The notes beneath the pieces are model-generated. The model did no database searches. It was not told the DNA's origin and was given only the letters and a program-made list of their open reading frames with translations. A program made the translations under genes and the position numbers. Positions 19,786 to 28,698 of a stretch of 64,000 nt of DNA are shown here, piece after piece. Each line of letters opens with the position of its first letter. The first letter of the stretch is position 1. Source of the stretch: Umezawaea tangerina (GTDB lineage: Bacteria; Actinomycetota; Actinomycetes; Mycobacteriales; Pseudonocardiaceae); the NCBI RefSeq assembly GCF_003002815.1, contig NZ_PVTF01000017.1:62001-126000 (forward strand), given 5' to 3'.

Positions 19786-20196
19786 TCAGCAGCCCGCTGA
19801 GGTGTACCGGCCGCTGGCGGCGAGGGCGGTGGTGCGGCGGCGTTCGACGACGTACCAGCGGATGAGCAGGGCGACGACGGGGATGCCGAGGCCGGTCATG
19901 ACGAGGACGGGGAGGCGGAGGCCGTCGGTGGCGACGCCGAGGACGAGAACGGACCACGGGTACGTCCAGCGGAGCCAGCGGCGTTGCCAGGTGGAGCGCC
20001 AGCGGACCGCGCTCCCGGTCGCGATGGCGACCGCGGTGGCGGCGCCGAACACGGGGGCGGACAGGCCGATCGACCAGTCGAAAGAGCCGAGGAGGAGGCT
20101 GGCGAGGCCGGTCAGGCCGATCACGGCGGTGGCGAAGAGGTACGGGACTGCCAGCCAGGTGGGCAGACCGAGTGGGCGTCCAGCGGCGCAGAGCAC
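19786..20196 (-). CDS. Small hypothetical membrane protein
   Basis: From GTG 20196 the product is 136 residues with about four membrane helices (LAVPYLFATAVIGLTGLASL, APVFGAATAVAIATGSAV, WSVLVLGVATDGL, LVMTGLGIPVVALLIRW) and short Arg-rich loops. The frame is open to an ATG at 20346, but the extra 50 residues are Arg/Ser-rich with no hydrophobic pattern. A CACAAT hexamer lies 6 nt before GTG 20196, so the shorter form is preferred. No family is recognised. It diverges from rpmE. Confidence 0.65.
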   Translation of the reverse strand: MLCAAGRPLGLPTWLAVPYLFATAVIGLTGLASLLLGSFDWSIGLSAPVFGAATAVAIATGSAVRWRSTWQRRWLRWTYPWSVLVLGVATDGLRLPVLVMTGLGIPVVALLIRWYVVERRRTTALAASGRYTSAGC

Positions 20197-20457
20197 CCGG
20201 CAATTGTGTGGGCCAGTGGTCCGACACGCTGCCCTGAGTAGCCGAACGGCGGCCCGTTGCGCCGAACGGACGCCGCGCATCGGCGAACGGCGGAGGTGAC
20301 CAGTGGCGCGAGTCACCATTGACGAACGGGAACAACGCGAGGTCAACCGGCGTTTTCGTCCTCGTCAGAGCATCTGGCAGACTCACGAGTCGAGTCCGGC
20401 TCCGGTTCACCCCAATCCAGGGGACCCGGCGGCCACACCGCTGAAAGGGACGAGACG
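20197..20457. other. Divergent intergenic region upstream of rpmE
   Basis: These 261 bases separate the membrane protein from rpmE. They contain four CGAACGG direct repeats listed separately and the rpmE ribosome site (GAAAGGGA, 20443-20450). No other gene is seen. Confidence 0.5.
20241..20329. repeat. Helically phased direct repeats (G-N-CGAACGG, four copies)
   Basis: Copies begin at 20241, 20261, 20282 and 20321. Spacings are 20, 21 and 39 bp, close to two and four helical turns, so all copies face the same side of the DNA. This is the pattern of a multi-site operator in the gap between the membrane protein gene and rpmE. The binding protein is unknown. Confidence 0.55.
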
Positions 20458-20670
20458 TTGAAGACTGGCATCCACCCGCAGTACATCTCCACCGATGTGA
20501 CGTGCAGCTGCGGGAACGCGTTCACCACGCACAGCACCAAGACCTCCGGGTCCATCCACGTCGAGGTCTGCTCGAACTGCCACCCGTTCTACACCGGCAA
20601 GCAGAAGATCCTCGACACCGGTGGTCGGGTCGCGCGCTTCGAGGCCCGCTACGGCAAGCGCGCCAAGTAG
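20458..20670 (+). CDS. rpmE: 50S ribosomal protein L31, zinc-binding form
   Basis: The 70-residue ribosomal protein belongs to the large subunit. Cys16 and Cys18 (CSC) with Cys38 and Cys41 (CSNC) form the zinc ribbon, so this is the C+ form; zinc-starved actinobacteria replace it with a C- paralogue. The start is TTG 20458, supported by GAAAGGGA 8 nt upstream and by the conserved KTGIHP start of the family. It lies between rho and prfA in the ancestral order. Confidence 0.97.
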   Translation: MKTGIHPQYISTDVTCSCGNAFTTHSTKTSGSIHVEVCSNCHPFYTGKQKILDTGGRVARFEARYGKRAK

Positions 20671-20688
20671 CTTCGTCCACGGCGTCCG

Positions 20689-20709
20689 CCCGAGCCACGT
20701 CGGCTCGGG
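20689..20709 (+). terminator. Short hairpin between rpmE and prfA
   Basis: An 8-bp stem (CCCGAGCC / GGCTCGGG) with a 5-nt loop starts 18 nt after the rpmE stop. It is weak and may attenuate rather than stop transcription into prfA, whose start is 46 nt further on. Confidence 0.5.
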
Positions 20710-20754
20710 TCGGGCGCCGTTGTCGTTTGCCCGGAACGAAGCACAGGAGTAGTC

Positions 20755-21813
20755 GTGAACCAGCCCCTTGACGCCCTGCTCGCCGAGCACGCCGACCTGG
20801 AGAAGCAGCTCGCCGACCCGGCGGTGCACGCCGACCAGGCGGGCGCGCGCAAGCTCGGGAAGCGCTACGCCGAGCTGGGCCCGATCGTGAGGGCTGTCCG
20901 CGACCTCGACCAGGCCCGCGAGGACCTGGAGGCGGCGACCGAGCTGGCCGAGGACGAGGCGTTCGCGGCCGAGGCCGAGGAGCTGAAGGTCCGGATCCCG
21001 CAGCTGGAGGCGCGGCTCACCGAGCTGCTCCTGCCGCGCGACCCGCACGACTCGTCCGACGTGCTCCTGGAGATCAAGTCCGGTGAGGGCGGCGAGGAGT
21101 CCGCCCTGTTCGCGGGCGACCTGCTCCGCATGTACCTGCGCTACGCCGAGCGCCACGGCTGGAAGGCCGAGGTCCTCGACGGCACCGACTCCGACCTCGG
21201 CGGCTTCAAGGACGTCACGGTCGCCATCAAGAGCAAGGTCCCCACCGCGGACGGCGTCTGGTCGCGGCTGAAGTTCGAGGGCGGTGTGCACCGCGTGCAG
21301 CGCGTGCCCGTCACCGAGTCGCAGGGCCGCATCCACACCTCCGCCGCCGGTGTCCTGGTGTTCCCGGAGACCGAGGACGTCGAGGTCGAGATCGACGAGA
21401 AGGACCTGCGCGTCGACGTGTTCCGCTCGTCGGGCAAGGGCGGCCAGTCGGTCAACACGACCGACTCGGCGGTCCGCATCACGCACCTGCCGACCGGCAT
21501 CGTCGTGTCCTGCCAGAACGAGCGCAGCCAGCTGCAGAACAAGGCGCGCGCCATGGTCGTGCTCCAGTCGCGGTTGGTCGCGCTGGCCGAGGAGCAGGCG
21601 CAGCAGGACGCGTCGAACGCCCGCAAGACCCAGATCCGCACGGTCGACAGGTCCGAACGGGTGAGGACGTACAACTTCCCGGAATCCCGCATCTCCGATC
21701 ACCGCGTTGGGTACAAAGCACATAACCTGGACCAGGTGCTCGACGGCGACCTCGACGCGGTGCTGGACGCGCTCGCGACGGCCGATCGGGCGGAGCGACT
21801 CGCTGGCGGGTGA
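20755..21813 (+). CDS. prfA: Peptide chain release factor 1
   Basis: The 352-residue RF1 recognises UAA and UAG stop codons. The codon-reading tripeptide PVT is at 185-187 (PxT class, so RF1 not RF2). GGQ at 229-231 triggers peptidyl-tRNA hydrolysis; its glutamine is the substrate of the methylase PrmC encoded at 24491. GTG 20755 is preceded by CAGGAG. Downstream synteny with prmC is interrupted by two inserted genes. Confidence 0.97.
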   Translation: MNQPLDALLAEHADLEKQLADPAVHADQAGARKLGKRYAELGPIVRAVRDLDQAREDLEAATELAEDEAFAAEAEELKVRIPQLEARLTELLLPRDPHDSSDVLLEIKSGEGGEESALFAGDLLRMYLRYAERHGWKAEVLDGTDSDLGGFKDVTVAIKSKVPTADGVWSRLKFEGGVHRVQRVPVTESQGRIHTSAAGVLVFPETEDVEVEIDEKDLRVDVFRSSGKGGQSVNTTDSAVRITHLPTGIVVSCQNERSQLQNKARAMVVLQSRLVALAEEQAQQDASNARKTQIRTVDRSERVRTYNFPESRISDHRVGYKAHNLDQVLDGDLDAVLDALATADRAERLAGG

Positions 21814-21831
21814 CTGACGAGGAGGCGCGCG

Positions 21832-23037
21832 ATGGCCGAGCTGGTGGTCGACCCCCAAGGCGCTCCTCTCGACACCGGACTCGACATCCGGGTCACCGGG
21901 CTCGACCCCGACTCGTCCGCCACCATCTCCCTGACCACCGGCGACCGCGCGTCGCGGGCGGTCTTCGTCGCCGACGAACGCGGTGTGGTCGACCTCACCC
22001 GGCACGCGCCCGTCGAGGGCGACTACTCCGGCGTCGACCCCATGGGCCTGTTCTGGTCGCTCGCCCCCACCGGCCGCGCGGCCGGTGCGACGCTGCTGGA
22101 GGTCGAGGGCGTCGGCAAGGTCGAGATCGACCGCCGCGCGGTTCCCGAGGGCGTGGTGCGCACCGAGGTCGACGAGGACGGGCTGGTCGGCGTGCTGTTC
22201 ACGCCGGACGACGACGACGTGCACCCCGGCGTGATCGTGCTCGGCGGCTCGGAGGGCGGCCTGCACGAGCTGGACGCCGCGATGCTGGCCGGGCACGGGT
22301 TCGCCGCGCTGGCACTGGCCTACTTCGGGGCGCCGGGCGTGCCGCGGGACCTCGTGGACATCCCGCTGGAGTACTTCGGCACCGCCATCTCCTACCTGTC
22401 CGCGCGGGCGGGCGAGATCGGCGTCATCGGCGGCTCCCGCGGCGGCGAGGCCGCGCTGCTGATCGGGGCCGCGTTCCCCGAGGTGCGGGCCGTGGTCAGC
22501 GTCGTCGGCAGCGGCGTGGTCACCCAGGGCATCGGCGCCCGCACCGGCCTCCTGCCGATCCTCCAGGACGAGGCCGCCCCGTGGACGTGGCGCGGCGACC
22601 CGCTGCCGTACCTGCCCTACTCCGTGCCCGACGCCCTGCGCGCGGCCGTCGTCGACGACGAGCCGGTGCCGCTGCGGCAGGCGTTCGACCTCGGCGACGG
22701 CGTTCCCGAGGAGGCGGTCATCCCGGTCGAGCGGATCCGCGGCGGGGTGCTGCTGCTGTCGGCGGGCGACGACCTGAGCTGGCCGTCGGACGAGCTGAGC
22801 GCGATCGCCGAACGCAGGCTCGCCGAGCACGACCACCCCTACCCCCACGAGCACGTCAGCTACCCGCGGGCGGGCCACCTGATCGCGGGCCCGCCGCACC
22901 GGCCCGCCACCGACGTGCAGGTGCCGGGCCCCGGTGTGACCTTCCTGATGGGTGGCACGCCGTCGGAGACCGCCGCCGCCCGCGACGACGCGTGGCGTCG
23001 GTCGCTCAAGTTCTTCTCGGAGCTCCTGGACACCTAG
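21832..23037 (+). CDS. BAAT-type acyl-CoA thioesterase/acyltransferase family hydrolase
   Basis: The 401-residue protein resembles the bile acid-CoA:amino acid N-acyltransferase/acyl-CoA thioesterase family. An N-terminal beta-sandwich (about 1-115, [12 protein letters not shown]) precedes an alpha/beta hydrolase domain. The nucleophile elbow is GGSRGGE at 200-206 with Ser202, where amino-acid-conjugating enzymes carry Cys. This points to thioesterase-like hydrolysis. The acid is likely in [10 protein letters not shown] and the histidine in [10 protein letters not shown]. It lies 18 nt after prfA and ahead of lpd, interrupting the prfA-prmC order. The substrate is unknown; a link to acyl-CoA turnover is inference. 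Confidence 0.87.
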   Translation: MAELVVDPQGAPLDTGLDIRVTGLDPDSSATISLTTGDRASRAVFVADERGVVDLTRHAPVEGDYSGVDPMGLFWSLAPTGRAAGATLLEVEGVGKVEIDRRAVPEGVVRTEVDEDGLVGVLFTPDDDDVHPGVIVLGGSEGGLHELDAAMLAGHGFAALALAYFGAPGVPRDLVDIPLEYFGTAISYLSARAGEIGVIGGSRGGEAALLIGAAFPEVRAVVSVVGSGVVTQGIGARTGLLPILQDEAAPWTWRGDPLPYLPYSVPDALRAAVVDDEPVPLRQAFDLGDGVPEEAVIPVERIRGGVLLLSAGDDLSWPSDELSAIAERRLAEHDHPYPHEHVSYPRAGHLIAGPPHRPATDVQVPGPGVTFLMGGTPSETAAARDDAWRRSLKFFSELLDT

Positions 23038-23040
23038 TCT
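23035..23040 (+). promoter_or_regulatory. -10 element TAGTCT for dihydrolipoamide dehydrogenase gene
   Basis: TAGTCT overlaps the stop of the preceding gene and ends 7 nt before ATG 23048. A GGGGAG lies in between, so a leadered transcript from further upstream could also be translated. Confidence 0.4.
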
Positions 23041-23047
23041 GGGGAGC

Positions 23048-24433
23048 ATGAGCGCACACTTTGACGTCGTGGTCCTCGGTGCGGGCCCTGGAGGGTACGT
23101 CGCCGCGATCCGGTCGGCCCAACTCGGCCTGAAGACTGCGATCATCGAGGAGAAGTACTGGGGCGGGGTGTGCCTCAACGTCGGCTGCATCCCCTCGAAG
23201 GCGTTGCTGCGCAACGCCGAGCTGGCCCACATCTTCACCCACGAGGCCAAGACGTTCGGCATCAAGGTCGACGGCACGGTCAGCTTCGACTACGGCGTGG
23301 CGTTCCAGCGCAGCCGCAAGGTCGCGGACGGGCGCGTCAAGGGCGTGCACTTCCTGATGAAGAAGAACGGCATCACCGAGTACCAGGGCCGCGGCGAGTT
23401 CACCGACGACCACACGATCGTCGTGAACGGCGAGACGGTGACGTTCGACCACGCGATCATCGCGGCGGGCGCGACGACCCGGATGCTGCCCGGCACGGCC
23501 AAGAGCGACCGCGTCGTGACCTACGAGGAGCAGATCCTCAGCGAGGAGCTCCCGGAGAGCATCATCATCGCGGGCGCGGGCGCCATCGGCGTCGAGTTCG
23601 CCTACGTGATGCACAACTACGGCGTGAAGGTCACCATCGTCGAGTTCCTCGACCGCATGGTGCCGCTGGAGGACGTCGAGGTCTCCACCGAGCTGGCCAA
23701 GCGGTACAAGAAGCTCGGCGTCGAGGTCCGCACCGGCACCCGCGTCGAGTCGATCGACGAGTCCGGCCCCAAGGTGCGCGTCACCGTCACCAAGGACGGC
23801 AAGGAAGAGGTGCTGGAGGCCGACAAGGTCATGCAGGCCATCGGTTTCCAGCCGCGGGTCGAGGGCTACGGCCTGGACAAGACCGGCGTGCGGCTGACCG
23901 AGCGCGGCGCCATCGACATCGACGGCCGCTGCCGCACGTCCGTGCCGCACATCTTCGCGATCGGCGACGTCACCGCGAAGCTGATGCTCGCGCACGCCGC
24001 CGAGGCCATGGGCATCGTCGCCGCCGAGACCATCGGCGACTCCGAGACCATGGAGCTCGACTACGTGATGATCCCGCGCGCCACGTTCTGCCAGCCGCAG
24101 ATCGCGAGCTTCGGGTACACCGAGGCGCAGGCCCGTGAGAAGGGCTTCGACGTCCAGGTGGCGAAGTTCCCGTTCACCGCCAACGGCAAGGCGCACGGCC
24201 TCAACGAGCCGGGCGGGTTCGTGAAGCTGATCAGCGACGGCACCCACGGCGAGCTGCTCGGCGCGCACATCATCGGTCCGGAGGCGACCGAGCTGCTGCC
24301 GGAGCTGACCCTGGCCCAGCAGTGGGACCTGACGGTGACCGAGGTCGCGCGCAACGTCCACGCGCACCCGACGCTCGGCGAGGCCGTCAAGGAGGCCGTG
24401 CACGGCCTCGCGGGTCACATGATCAATTTCTGA
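23048..24433 (+). CDS. lpdA: Dihydrolipoamide dehydrogenase (E3)
   Basis: The 461-residue flavoprotein disulfide reductase reoxidises dihydrolipoamide in pyruvate and 2-oxoacid dehydrogenase complexes, passing electrons to NAD+. FAD binds at GAGPGGY (11-17). The redox disulfide is Cys42/Cys47 in [16 protein letters not shown] binds at GAGAIGVEF, and the active-site base is H440 with E445 in HPTLGEA at the dimer interface. ATG 23048 follows GGGGAG closely. A 10-bp-stem terminator follows. Confidence 0.96.
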   Translation: MSAHFDVVVLGAGPGGYVAAIRSAQLGLKTAIIEEKYWGGVCLNVGCIPSKALLRNAELAHIFTHEAKTFGIKVDGTVSFDYGVAFQRSRKVADGRVKGVHFLMKKNGITEYQGRGEFTDDHTIVVNGETVTFDHAIIAAGATTRMLPGTAKSDRVVTYEEQILSEELPESIIIAGAGAIGVEFAYVMHNYGVKVTIVEFLDRMVPLEDVEVSTELAKRYKKLGVEVRTGTRVESIDESGPKVRVTVTKDGKEEVLEADKVMQAIGFQPRVEGYGLDKTGVRLTERGAIDIDGRCRTSVPHIFAIGDVTAKLMLAHAAEAMGIVAAETIGDSETMELDYVMIPRATFCQPQIASFGYTEAQAREKGFDVQVAKFPFTANGKAHGLNEPGGFVKLISDGTHGELLGAHIIGPEATELLPELTLAQQWDLTVTEVARNVHAHPTLGEAVKEAVHGLAGHMINF

Positions 24434-24447
24434 TCCCCCGGTGGTGT

Positions 24448-24473
24448 GGTGCCGGGCGCCCGTGCCCGGCACC
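24448..24473 (+). terminator. Hairpin terminator after lpdA
   Basis: A perfect 10-bp stem (GGTGCCGGGC / GCCCGGCACC) with a 6-nt loop begins 15 nt after the lpdA stop and ends just before the prmC -10 element. Confidence 0.75.
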
Positions 24474-24478
24474 GCGAC

Positions 24479-24484
24479 TACCAT
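24479..24484 (+). promoter_or_regulatory. -10 element TACCAT for prmC
   Basis: TACCAT ends 6 nt before ATG 24491 and lies directly after the lpdA terminator. No ribosome binding site is present, so a leaderless start is likely. Confidence 0.5.
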
Positions 24485-24490
24485 CCGTGC

Positions 24491-25354
24491 ATGAACCGAC
24501 AGCCCATCCGCCTGGCCCTCGTCGAGGCCGAGCGCATGCTGGCGGCGGCCGGTGTGGACAGTCCCCGCGTCGACGCCGAGTACCTCGCCGCCCACGTGCT
24601 TGGGGTGGAGCGGTCCCGGCTCCCGCTCATCCCGATGGTCGACCAGCAGGTGCTGGAGACGCTGCACAAGCTGGTGCGCAAGCGGGCGGAACGGGTGCCG
24701 CTGCAGCACATCCTCGGCTGGTCGCCGATGGGGGCGATCAGGGTCGACGTCGGGCCGGGCGTGTTCATCCCGCGGCCGGAGACCGAGTTCCTGCTGGAGT
24801 GGGCGCTCACCCGGATCAAGGACGTCGAACGGCCGGTCGTCGTGGACCTGTGCACCGGCTCCGGGGTGCTGGCGCTGGCCGCCGCGAACGCCCGCCCGGA
24901 CGCCGAGGTGCACGCCGTGGAGCGCGACGTGGACGCGCTGGCGTGGGCCCGGCACAACTCCGACGCCCGCGTCCTGGCGGGGGACACGCCGATCCGGCTG
25001 CACTCCGGAGACGTCACCGAACCGGGTGTGCTCGTCGATCTGGAAGGGACGGTCGACCTCGTGCTGTGCAATCCGCCCTATGTGCCGGAAGGCACACCCG
25101 TGCAACCCGAAGTCGCCGACCACGATCCGCACGCGGCGGTGTTCGGCGGTGCCGACGGATTGGACGTCATCCGCTCCGTGGTGGGACTTTCGGCGCGGTT
25201 GTTGCGGCACGGCGGGTACGTCGCCATCGAGCACGACGACAGCCATGGCGAGTCCGTGCCGAGTTTGCTGAGCGCCCGCCGCGTGCTCACCGACGTGGCC
25301 GATCACCGGGATCTCGCAGGTAGGCCGCGTTTCGCGACCGCGAGGAGGGGCTAG
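24491..25354 (+). CDS. prmC: Release factor glutamine methyltransferase
   Basis: The 287-residue SAM-dependent enzyme N5-methylates the GGQ glutamine of release factors, including RF1 encoded at 20755. An N-terminal helical recognition domain covers about 1-85. The Rossmann SAM site is DLCTGSG (119-125) and the catalytic NPPY is at 194-197. An open frame runs 15 codons upstream, but the ATG at 24491 matches the family start and has a -10-like hexamer 6 nt before it. Confidence 0.95.
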   Translation: MNRQPIRLALVEAERMLAAAGVDSPRVDAEYLAAHVLGVERSRLPLIPMVDQQVLETLHKLVRKRAERVPLQHILGWSPMGAIRVDVGPGVFIPRPETEFLLEWALTRIKDVERPVVVDLCTGSGVLALAAANARPDAEVHAVERDVDALAWARHNSDARVLAGDTPIRLHSGDVTEPGVLVDLEGTVDLVLCNPPYVPEGTPVQPEVADHDPHAAVFGGADGLDVIRSVVGLSARLLRHGGYVAIEHDDSHGESVPSLLSARRVLTDVADHRDLAGRPRFATARRG

Positions 25355-25483
25355 GGGGCGTGTTCTCCACGGCGGTGGAATTGTCGGTCGACCAGTGCAT
25401 TAACGTGATCCCGAAGGGGCATTTCGTGCGAATTGCCCTCTGATCTGGCACAATTGCCTGCCGGCTATTCAGAGGGGAGTAAC

Positions 25484-26086
25484 GTGACTGTCAATAAGCC
25501 GGATGAGTGGTCCGAATTCCGCTTATGGCTCGATGTTCAGCTCGAATGGTTGCACAGCGTCGAACCCCAGACCGATTTCCGGCTGGTGGAACAGGCGCGC
25601 GGGCTCTTCCCGACGATCTACGAGCCCGGCGCCCCGGCCCGCGCCGTCACCGAGCTGGAACGGCTCGCCAAGTCCGCGTGGTCCGCCGAGGGCACCGCGC
25701 TGCTGCGCCACTACCTCGGCTACGCGCTCGCCGTCCGGTCGATGGAGGTGCGCGGCCTCATCGGCGACAGCGGCGTCGTCATCGTCGAACGCCTCGCCGA
25801 CCGCATCCTGGCGCTCGAGACGTGCGACCCGGAGCTGGACGAGTTCGCCGAGGAGCTGCTCGGCCGCCGCGAGGAACCGAAGGCCCGCAACACCCACCGC
25901 GCCGTCATCGCCTTCACCGCCCTCCTGCTTGTCTTCGGCGTCGCCCCCGTCGTCACCGGCGGCCTCATGGGCAGCCCGACCCTCATGGGCTCCGGTGCCC
26001 TGCTCGCCGCCGTCCTGGTCGCCGCCTTCGCCTGGCAGTACCGCGCGATGACCCTGCGCACCCCGGTCGGCCGAACGGGGCGCTGA
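25484..26086 (+). CDS. Hypothetical membrane-anchored protein
   Basis: The 200-residue protein has a soluble helical N-terminal domain (about 1-130; EWSEFRLWLDVQLEWL, LVEQARGLFPTIYEPG). Two C-terminal membrane helices follow (about 139-160 and 165-185), so the domain faces the cytoplasm. GTG 25484 is chosen over an upstream in-frame start because AGGGGAG lies just ahead of it. No family is recognised. It sits between prmC and sua5, where mycobacteria have no gene. Confidence 0.7.
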   Translation: MTVNKPDEWSEFRLWLDVQLEWLHSVEPQTDFRLVEQARGLFPTIYEPGAPARAVTELERLAKSAWSAEGTALLRHYLGYALAVRSMEVRGLIGDSGVVIVERLADRILALETCDPELDEFAEELLGRREEPKARNTHRAVIAFTALLLVFGVAPVVTGGLMGSPTLMGSGALLAAVLVAAFAWQYRAMTLRTPVGRTGR

Positions 26087-26272
26087 CCCCTCGGCGAGGC
26101 TGGTCGACACCGCCCGTCCGGCTTCGTGGAGGCGACCTGGTGCCGTGTCCCGGTGGCTTCCGACACGGTCCCTCGCCCGGTGCGGAGTCCTCCTCCGCCG
26201 ACCTGGTCCACGGGTTCGGCGGCTGACCGCGTTCCGCCCCCGCGCGGCCCGTCCCACTGCCAGGATGCTCCG

Positions 26273-27928
26273 GTGGACGACGACCTGGCCTCCGCCGTAG
26301 CCCGTGCGATTCCCCTTGTGCTCAAGCACATCCCGGTCGGCGCCGCCGTCGAGCTGGGCAGGCTCGCCGTCGGGCCGGGCAGGACCCGGCACCGGGAGCG
26401 CGGGTCGGTGGTGGCGGAGGCCGCGCGCGGACTGCGGTCGGGTGAGCGGTTGTTCGGGGCCCTGGAGCTCCTGGTCGACGAGCTGCGGGTGCCGGTGCCC
26501 GCGGAGCTGGTCGGGCACCTGGTGGTGCGCGAGGGGACGTTCGGCTTCATGGTGGCGGACACCGAGGGCGAGGCCGTGAAAGCGGTGCGGTTGCTGGAGG
26601 TCTGCCATCCGGGCGCGGTCGAGGTGGTCCGGGACGTGGTCGACGGGCTCGTGCGCGACGACGTCGTGGCGCCGTTGCTGCGCGTCGACGCGGGTGGCGA
26701 GGAGGCCCTGGCCGGGCGGCACGGCGCGGCGCACCTGGCGCTGTGCGTCGCGGTGGCGGCGGGTGTGCTGCGGGCCGTGGGGGAGGACTGGACGGTGACG
26801 TCGGCGGCCGTGGTGGGGACCGCGCTCGGGACGGCGGCGCTGCTGCTGCCGCGGCTGCCGATGCCGGACCGCTACGCGGCCGCCGTGCTGGAGAAGCGGC
26901 GGGCGGAGTACCTGTACCCGCAGTGGTCGTCGGTGTCGCCCGCGGTGCGCGACCACCGGTTCGCGCTGGCCGAGGGGGACGTGCCGGAGGAGGTGGACTT
27001 CTCCGCGAACGGGCTGGTGGCGGTGGTGCCCGGCGGCGTGGTGGTGCGGACCGGGCTGGCCGAGGGGGTGGTCTCGGCGTCGTTGGAGGTGCTGGAGGGA
27101 CCGCCGGAGGAGGTCGACCCGGCGGGGTGGGACGAGGTCGTCGAGACCAGCTGGACGGCGCGGGTCGGGTCGGCGCGGGTGGCCGGGCCGCCGTCGTGGC
27201 AGGGGCACCGGGCGGAGACGCCGCCGTGGCCGGGGGACTACCGGCTGCTGGTGCGCGCCACCGGGCGCGACGACGGCGCCGAGGAGCGGTACGCGCTGAC
27301 CACGTGGCGCGCGCCCGCCGCGCCGGACGTGGTGCACCTGCGCACCGACCGGCTCGGCCACCGGCTGCGCGGCGAGCCGGAACCGGCGGTGGCCGCCGCG
27401 CCGGAGGCCGGGCACCGGTGGGTCTCGGGCAGCTCGCTCGACCAGGCGGCGACGGTCACCGTCGTGGTCGGCTCCGCGGTGGACGACGTGGTCAGGGCGT
27501 TCGGCGGCGACCCCGCGGACCCGCGACCGGCCGACCGGCTGCGCCAGGACTCCGGCACGCCGTGGGTCGCGGTCGCGGTGGTGGACGACGCGGTCGTGGT
27601 GTTCGAGGAGAACGGGTACCAGGGCACCCGCGACGGCGTCCTGGCCGCGGTGTCGCGCCGCGGGCGGGCGGCGAGCGCGTTCTGGAACGCCAACGCGCTG
27701 ACCGCGCTGTCCTTCGCGCGCGGCGGCGAGGTGCTGGCGTCGTTCGAGCCGGGACCGTGCCCGAGCGACGACCCGGAGGTCCGGGCCGCGTTCGACGCCG
27801 TCGACCTGGACGACCCGCGCCACCTGGAGGCGAAGCTCGTGACGGTGGCCGCGCTCTTCGCCGGGCACGGCGCCACGGCGGACGACCTGGCCACCGCCGT
27901 CGGCTACGAGGTCGCGGAACAGGCCTGA
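26273..27928 (+). CDS. Hypothetical protein with DUF6461-like C-terminal domain
   Basis: From GTG 26273 the product has 551 residues. The N-terminal third is helical with a hydrophobic pair (AAHLALCVAVAAGVL and VVGTALGTAALLLPRLP) that may be a membrane hairpin. A middle beta-rich region follows. The last 200 residues match the actinobacterial DUF6461 pattern: VVVVGSAVDDVV, then VVFEENGYQG, then SAFWNANALTALSFA and VLASFEPG. These domains occur in many paralogues in actinomycetes and have no assigned function. The start is tentative because no strong ribosome site is seen and the frame opens at 26126. Confidence 0.65.
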   Translation: MDDDLASAVARAIPLVLKHIPVGAAVELGRLAVGPGRTRHRERGSVVAEAARGLRSGERLFGALELLVDELRVPVPAELVGHLVVREGTFGFMVADTEGEAVKAVRLLEVCHPGAVEVVRDVVDGLVRDDVVAPLLRVDAGGEEALAGRHGAAHLALCVAVAAGVLRAVGEDWTVTSAAVVGTALGTAALLLPRLPMPDRYAAAVLEKRRAEYLYPQWSSVSPAVRDHRFALAEGDVPEEVDFSANGLVAVVPGGVVVRTGLAEGVVSASLEVLEGPPEEVDPAGWDEVVETSWTARVGSARVAGPPSWQGHRAETPPWPGDYRLLVRATGRDDGAEERYALTTWRAPAAPDVVHLRTDRLGHRLRGEPEPAVAAAPEAGHRWVSGSSLDQAATVTVVVGSAVDDVVRAFGGDPADPRPADRLRQDSGTPWVAVAVVDDAVVVFEENGYQGTRDGVLAAVSRRGRAASAFWNANALTALSFARGGEVLASFEPGPCPSDDPEVRAAFDAVDLDDPRHLEAKLVTVAALFAGHGATADDLATAVGYEVAEQA

Positions 27929-27952
27929 CGGCGGCCCCGCCCGCCCGATCAC

Positions 27953-27958
27953 TACGCT
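27953..27958 (+). promoter_or_regulatory. -10 element TACGCT for sua5
   Basis: TACGCT ends 7 nt before GTG 27966. No ribosome binding site is visible between them, consistent with leaderless translation. Confidence 0.5.
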
Positions 27959-27965
27959 GTCCGGG

Positions 27966-28616
27966 GTGAGCACGGTCTACGACACCAGTGAGCTGAACAA
28001 CCGCGCGGCGGGGCTCGCCGCCGCGGCGGGCGCGGTGCGCTCCGGCAGACTGGTCGTCTTCCCCACCGACACCCTGTACGGGTTGGGCTGCGACGCGTTC
28101 GACGCGGCCGCCGTGCGCTCCCTGCTGGAGGCGAAGGGCCGTGGACCGGACATGCCGGTGCCGGTGCTGGTCGGTTCCTGGACCACGATCGACGGTCTGG
28201 TGCTGAGCGTCCCCCGGCAGGCCCGCGCGCTGATCGAGGCGTTCTGGCCGGGCGGGCTGTCGCTCGTCCTGCCGCACGCCCCGTCGCTGTCGTGGGACCT
28301 CGGGCGGACCAGGGGCACGGTCATGCTGCGCATGCCGCTGCACCCGGTCGCGCTGGAGCTGCTGCGCGAGGTCGGTCCGATGGCCGTGTCCAGTGCGAAC
28401 AAGAGCGGGTTCGCGCCCGCGACGACCGCGTGGGACGCCCGTGAGCAGCTGGGCGACGCGGTCCCGGTCTACCTGGACGGCGGACCGTCGGGCGAGAGCA
28501 CCGCCTCGACGATCGTCGACCTGACCGGCCCCGACGCGGTCGTGCTGCGCGAAGGCGCGGTGCCCGTCGCCGAGGTGTCCGAGGTGCTGGGCCTCGAAGT
28601 CGAGGTCGCCCGCTAG
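27966..28616 (+). CDS. sua5: L-threonylcarbamoyladenylate synthase
   Basis: The 216-residue YrdC/Sua5-domain enzyme makes threonylcarbamoyl-AMP from threonine, bicarbonate and ATP for the t6A37 modification of ANN-decoding tRNAs. PTDTLYGLGCDAF, WPGGLSLVLP and VSSANKSG are the family nucleotide and substrate motifs. The length is that of the short YrdC-type form. It keeps the ancestral position between prmC and the wecA-type gene. Confidence 0.94.
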   Translation: MSTVYDTSELNNRAAGLAAAAGAVRSGRLVVFPTDTLYGLGCDAFDAAAVRSLLEAKGRGPDMPVPVLVGSWTTIDGLVLSVPRQARALIEAFWPGGLSLVLPHAPSLSWDLGRTRGTVMLRMPLHPVALELLREVGPMAVSSANKSGFAPATTAWDAREQLGDAVPVYLDGGPSGESTASTIVDLTGPDAVVLREGAVPVAEVSEVLGLEVEVAR

Positions 28617-28626
28617 TCGATCTTGG

Positions 28627-28644
28627 TCCACCGAGTACGGTGGA
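28627..28644. promoter_or_regulatory. Perfect dyad between sua5 and wecA-type gene
   Basis: TCCACCG-AGTA-CGGTGGA has 7-bp arms and begins 10 nt after the sua5 stop. It may be a weak terminator for sua5 or an operator upstream of the next gene. A GATAACT sequence follows and could be its -10. Confidence 0.45.
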
Positions 28645-28698
28645 GCCGGATAACTCACCGCCGCTCACCCGGCCTACCGAGGGGTCAGCCTTCCAGCC

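Noticed and set aside
20407-27973. Long minus-strand open frames across prfA, lpdA, prmC and the DUF6461-like gene
   Set aside because: They run antisense to well-supported genes, have biased Arg/Gly/Val/His composition and lack ribosome sites or family motifs.
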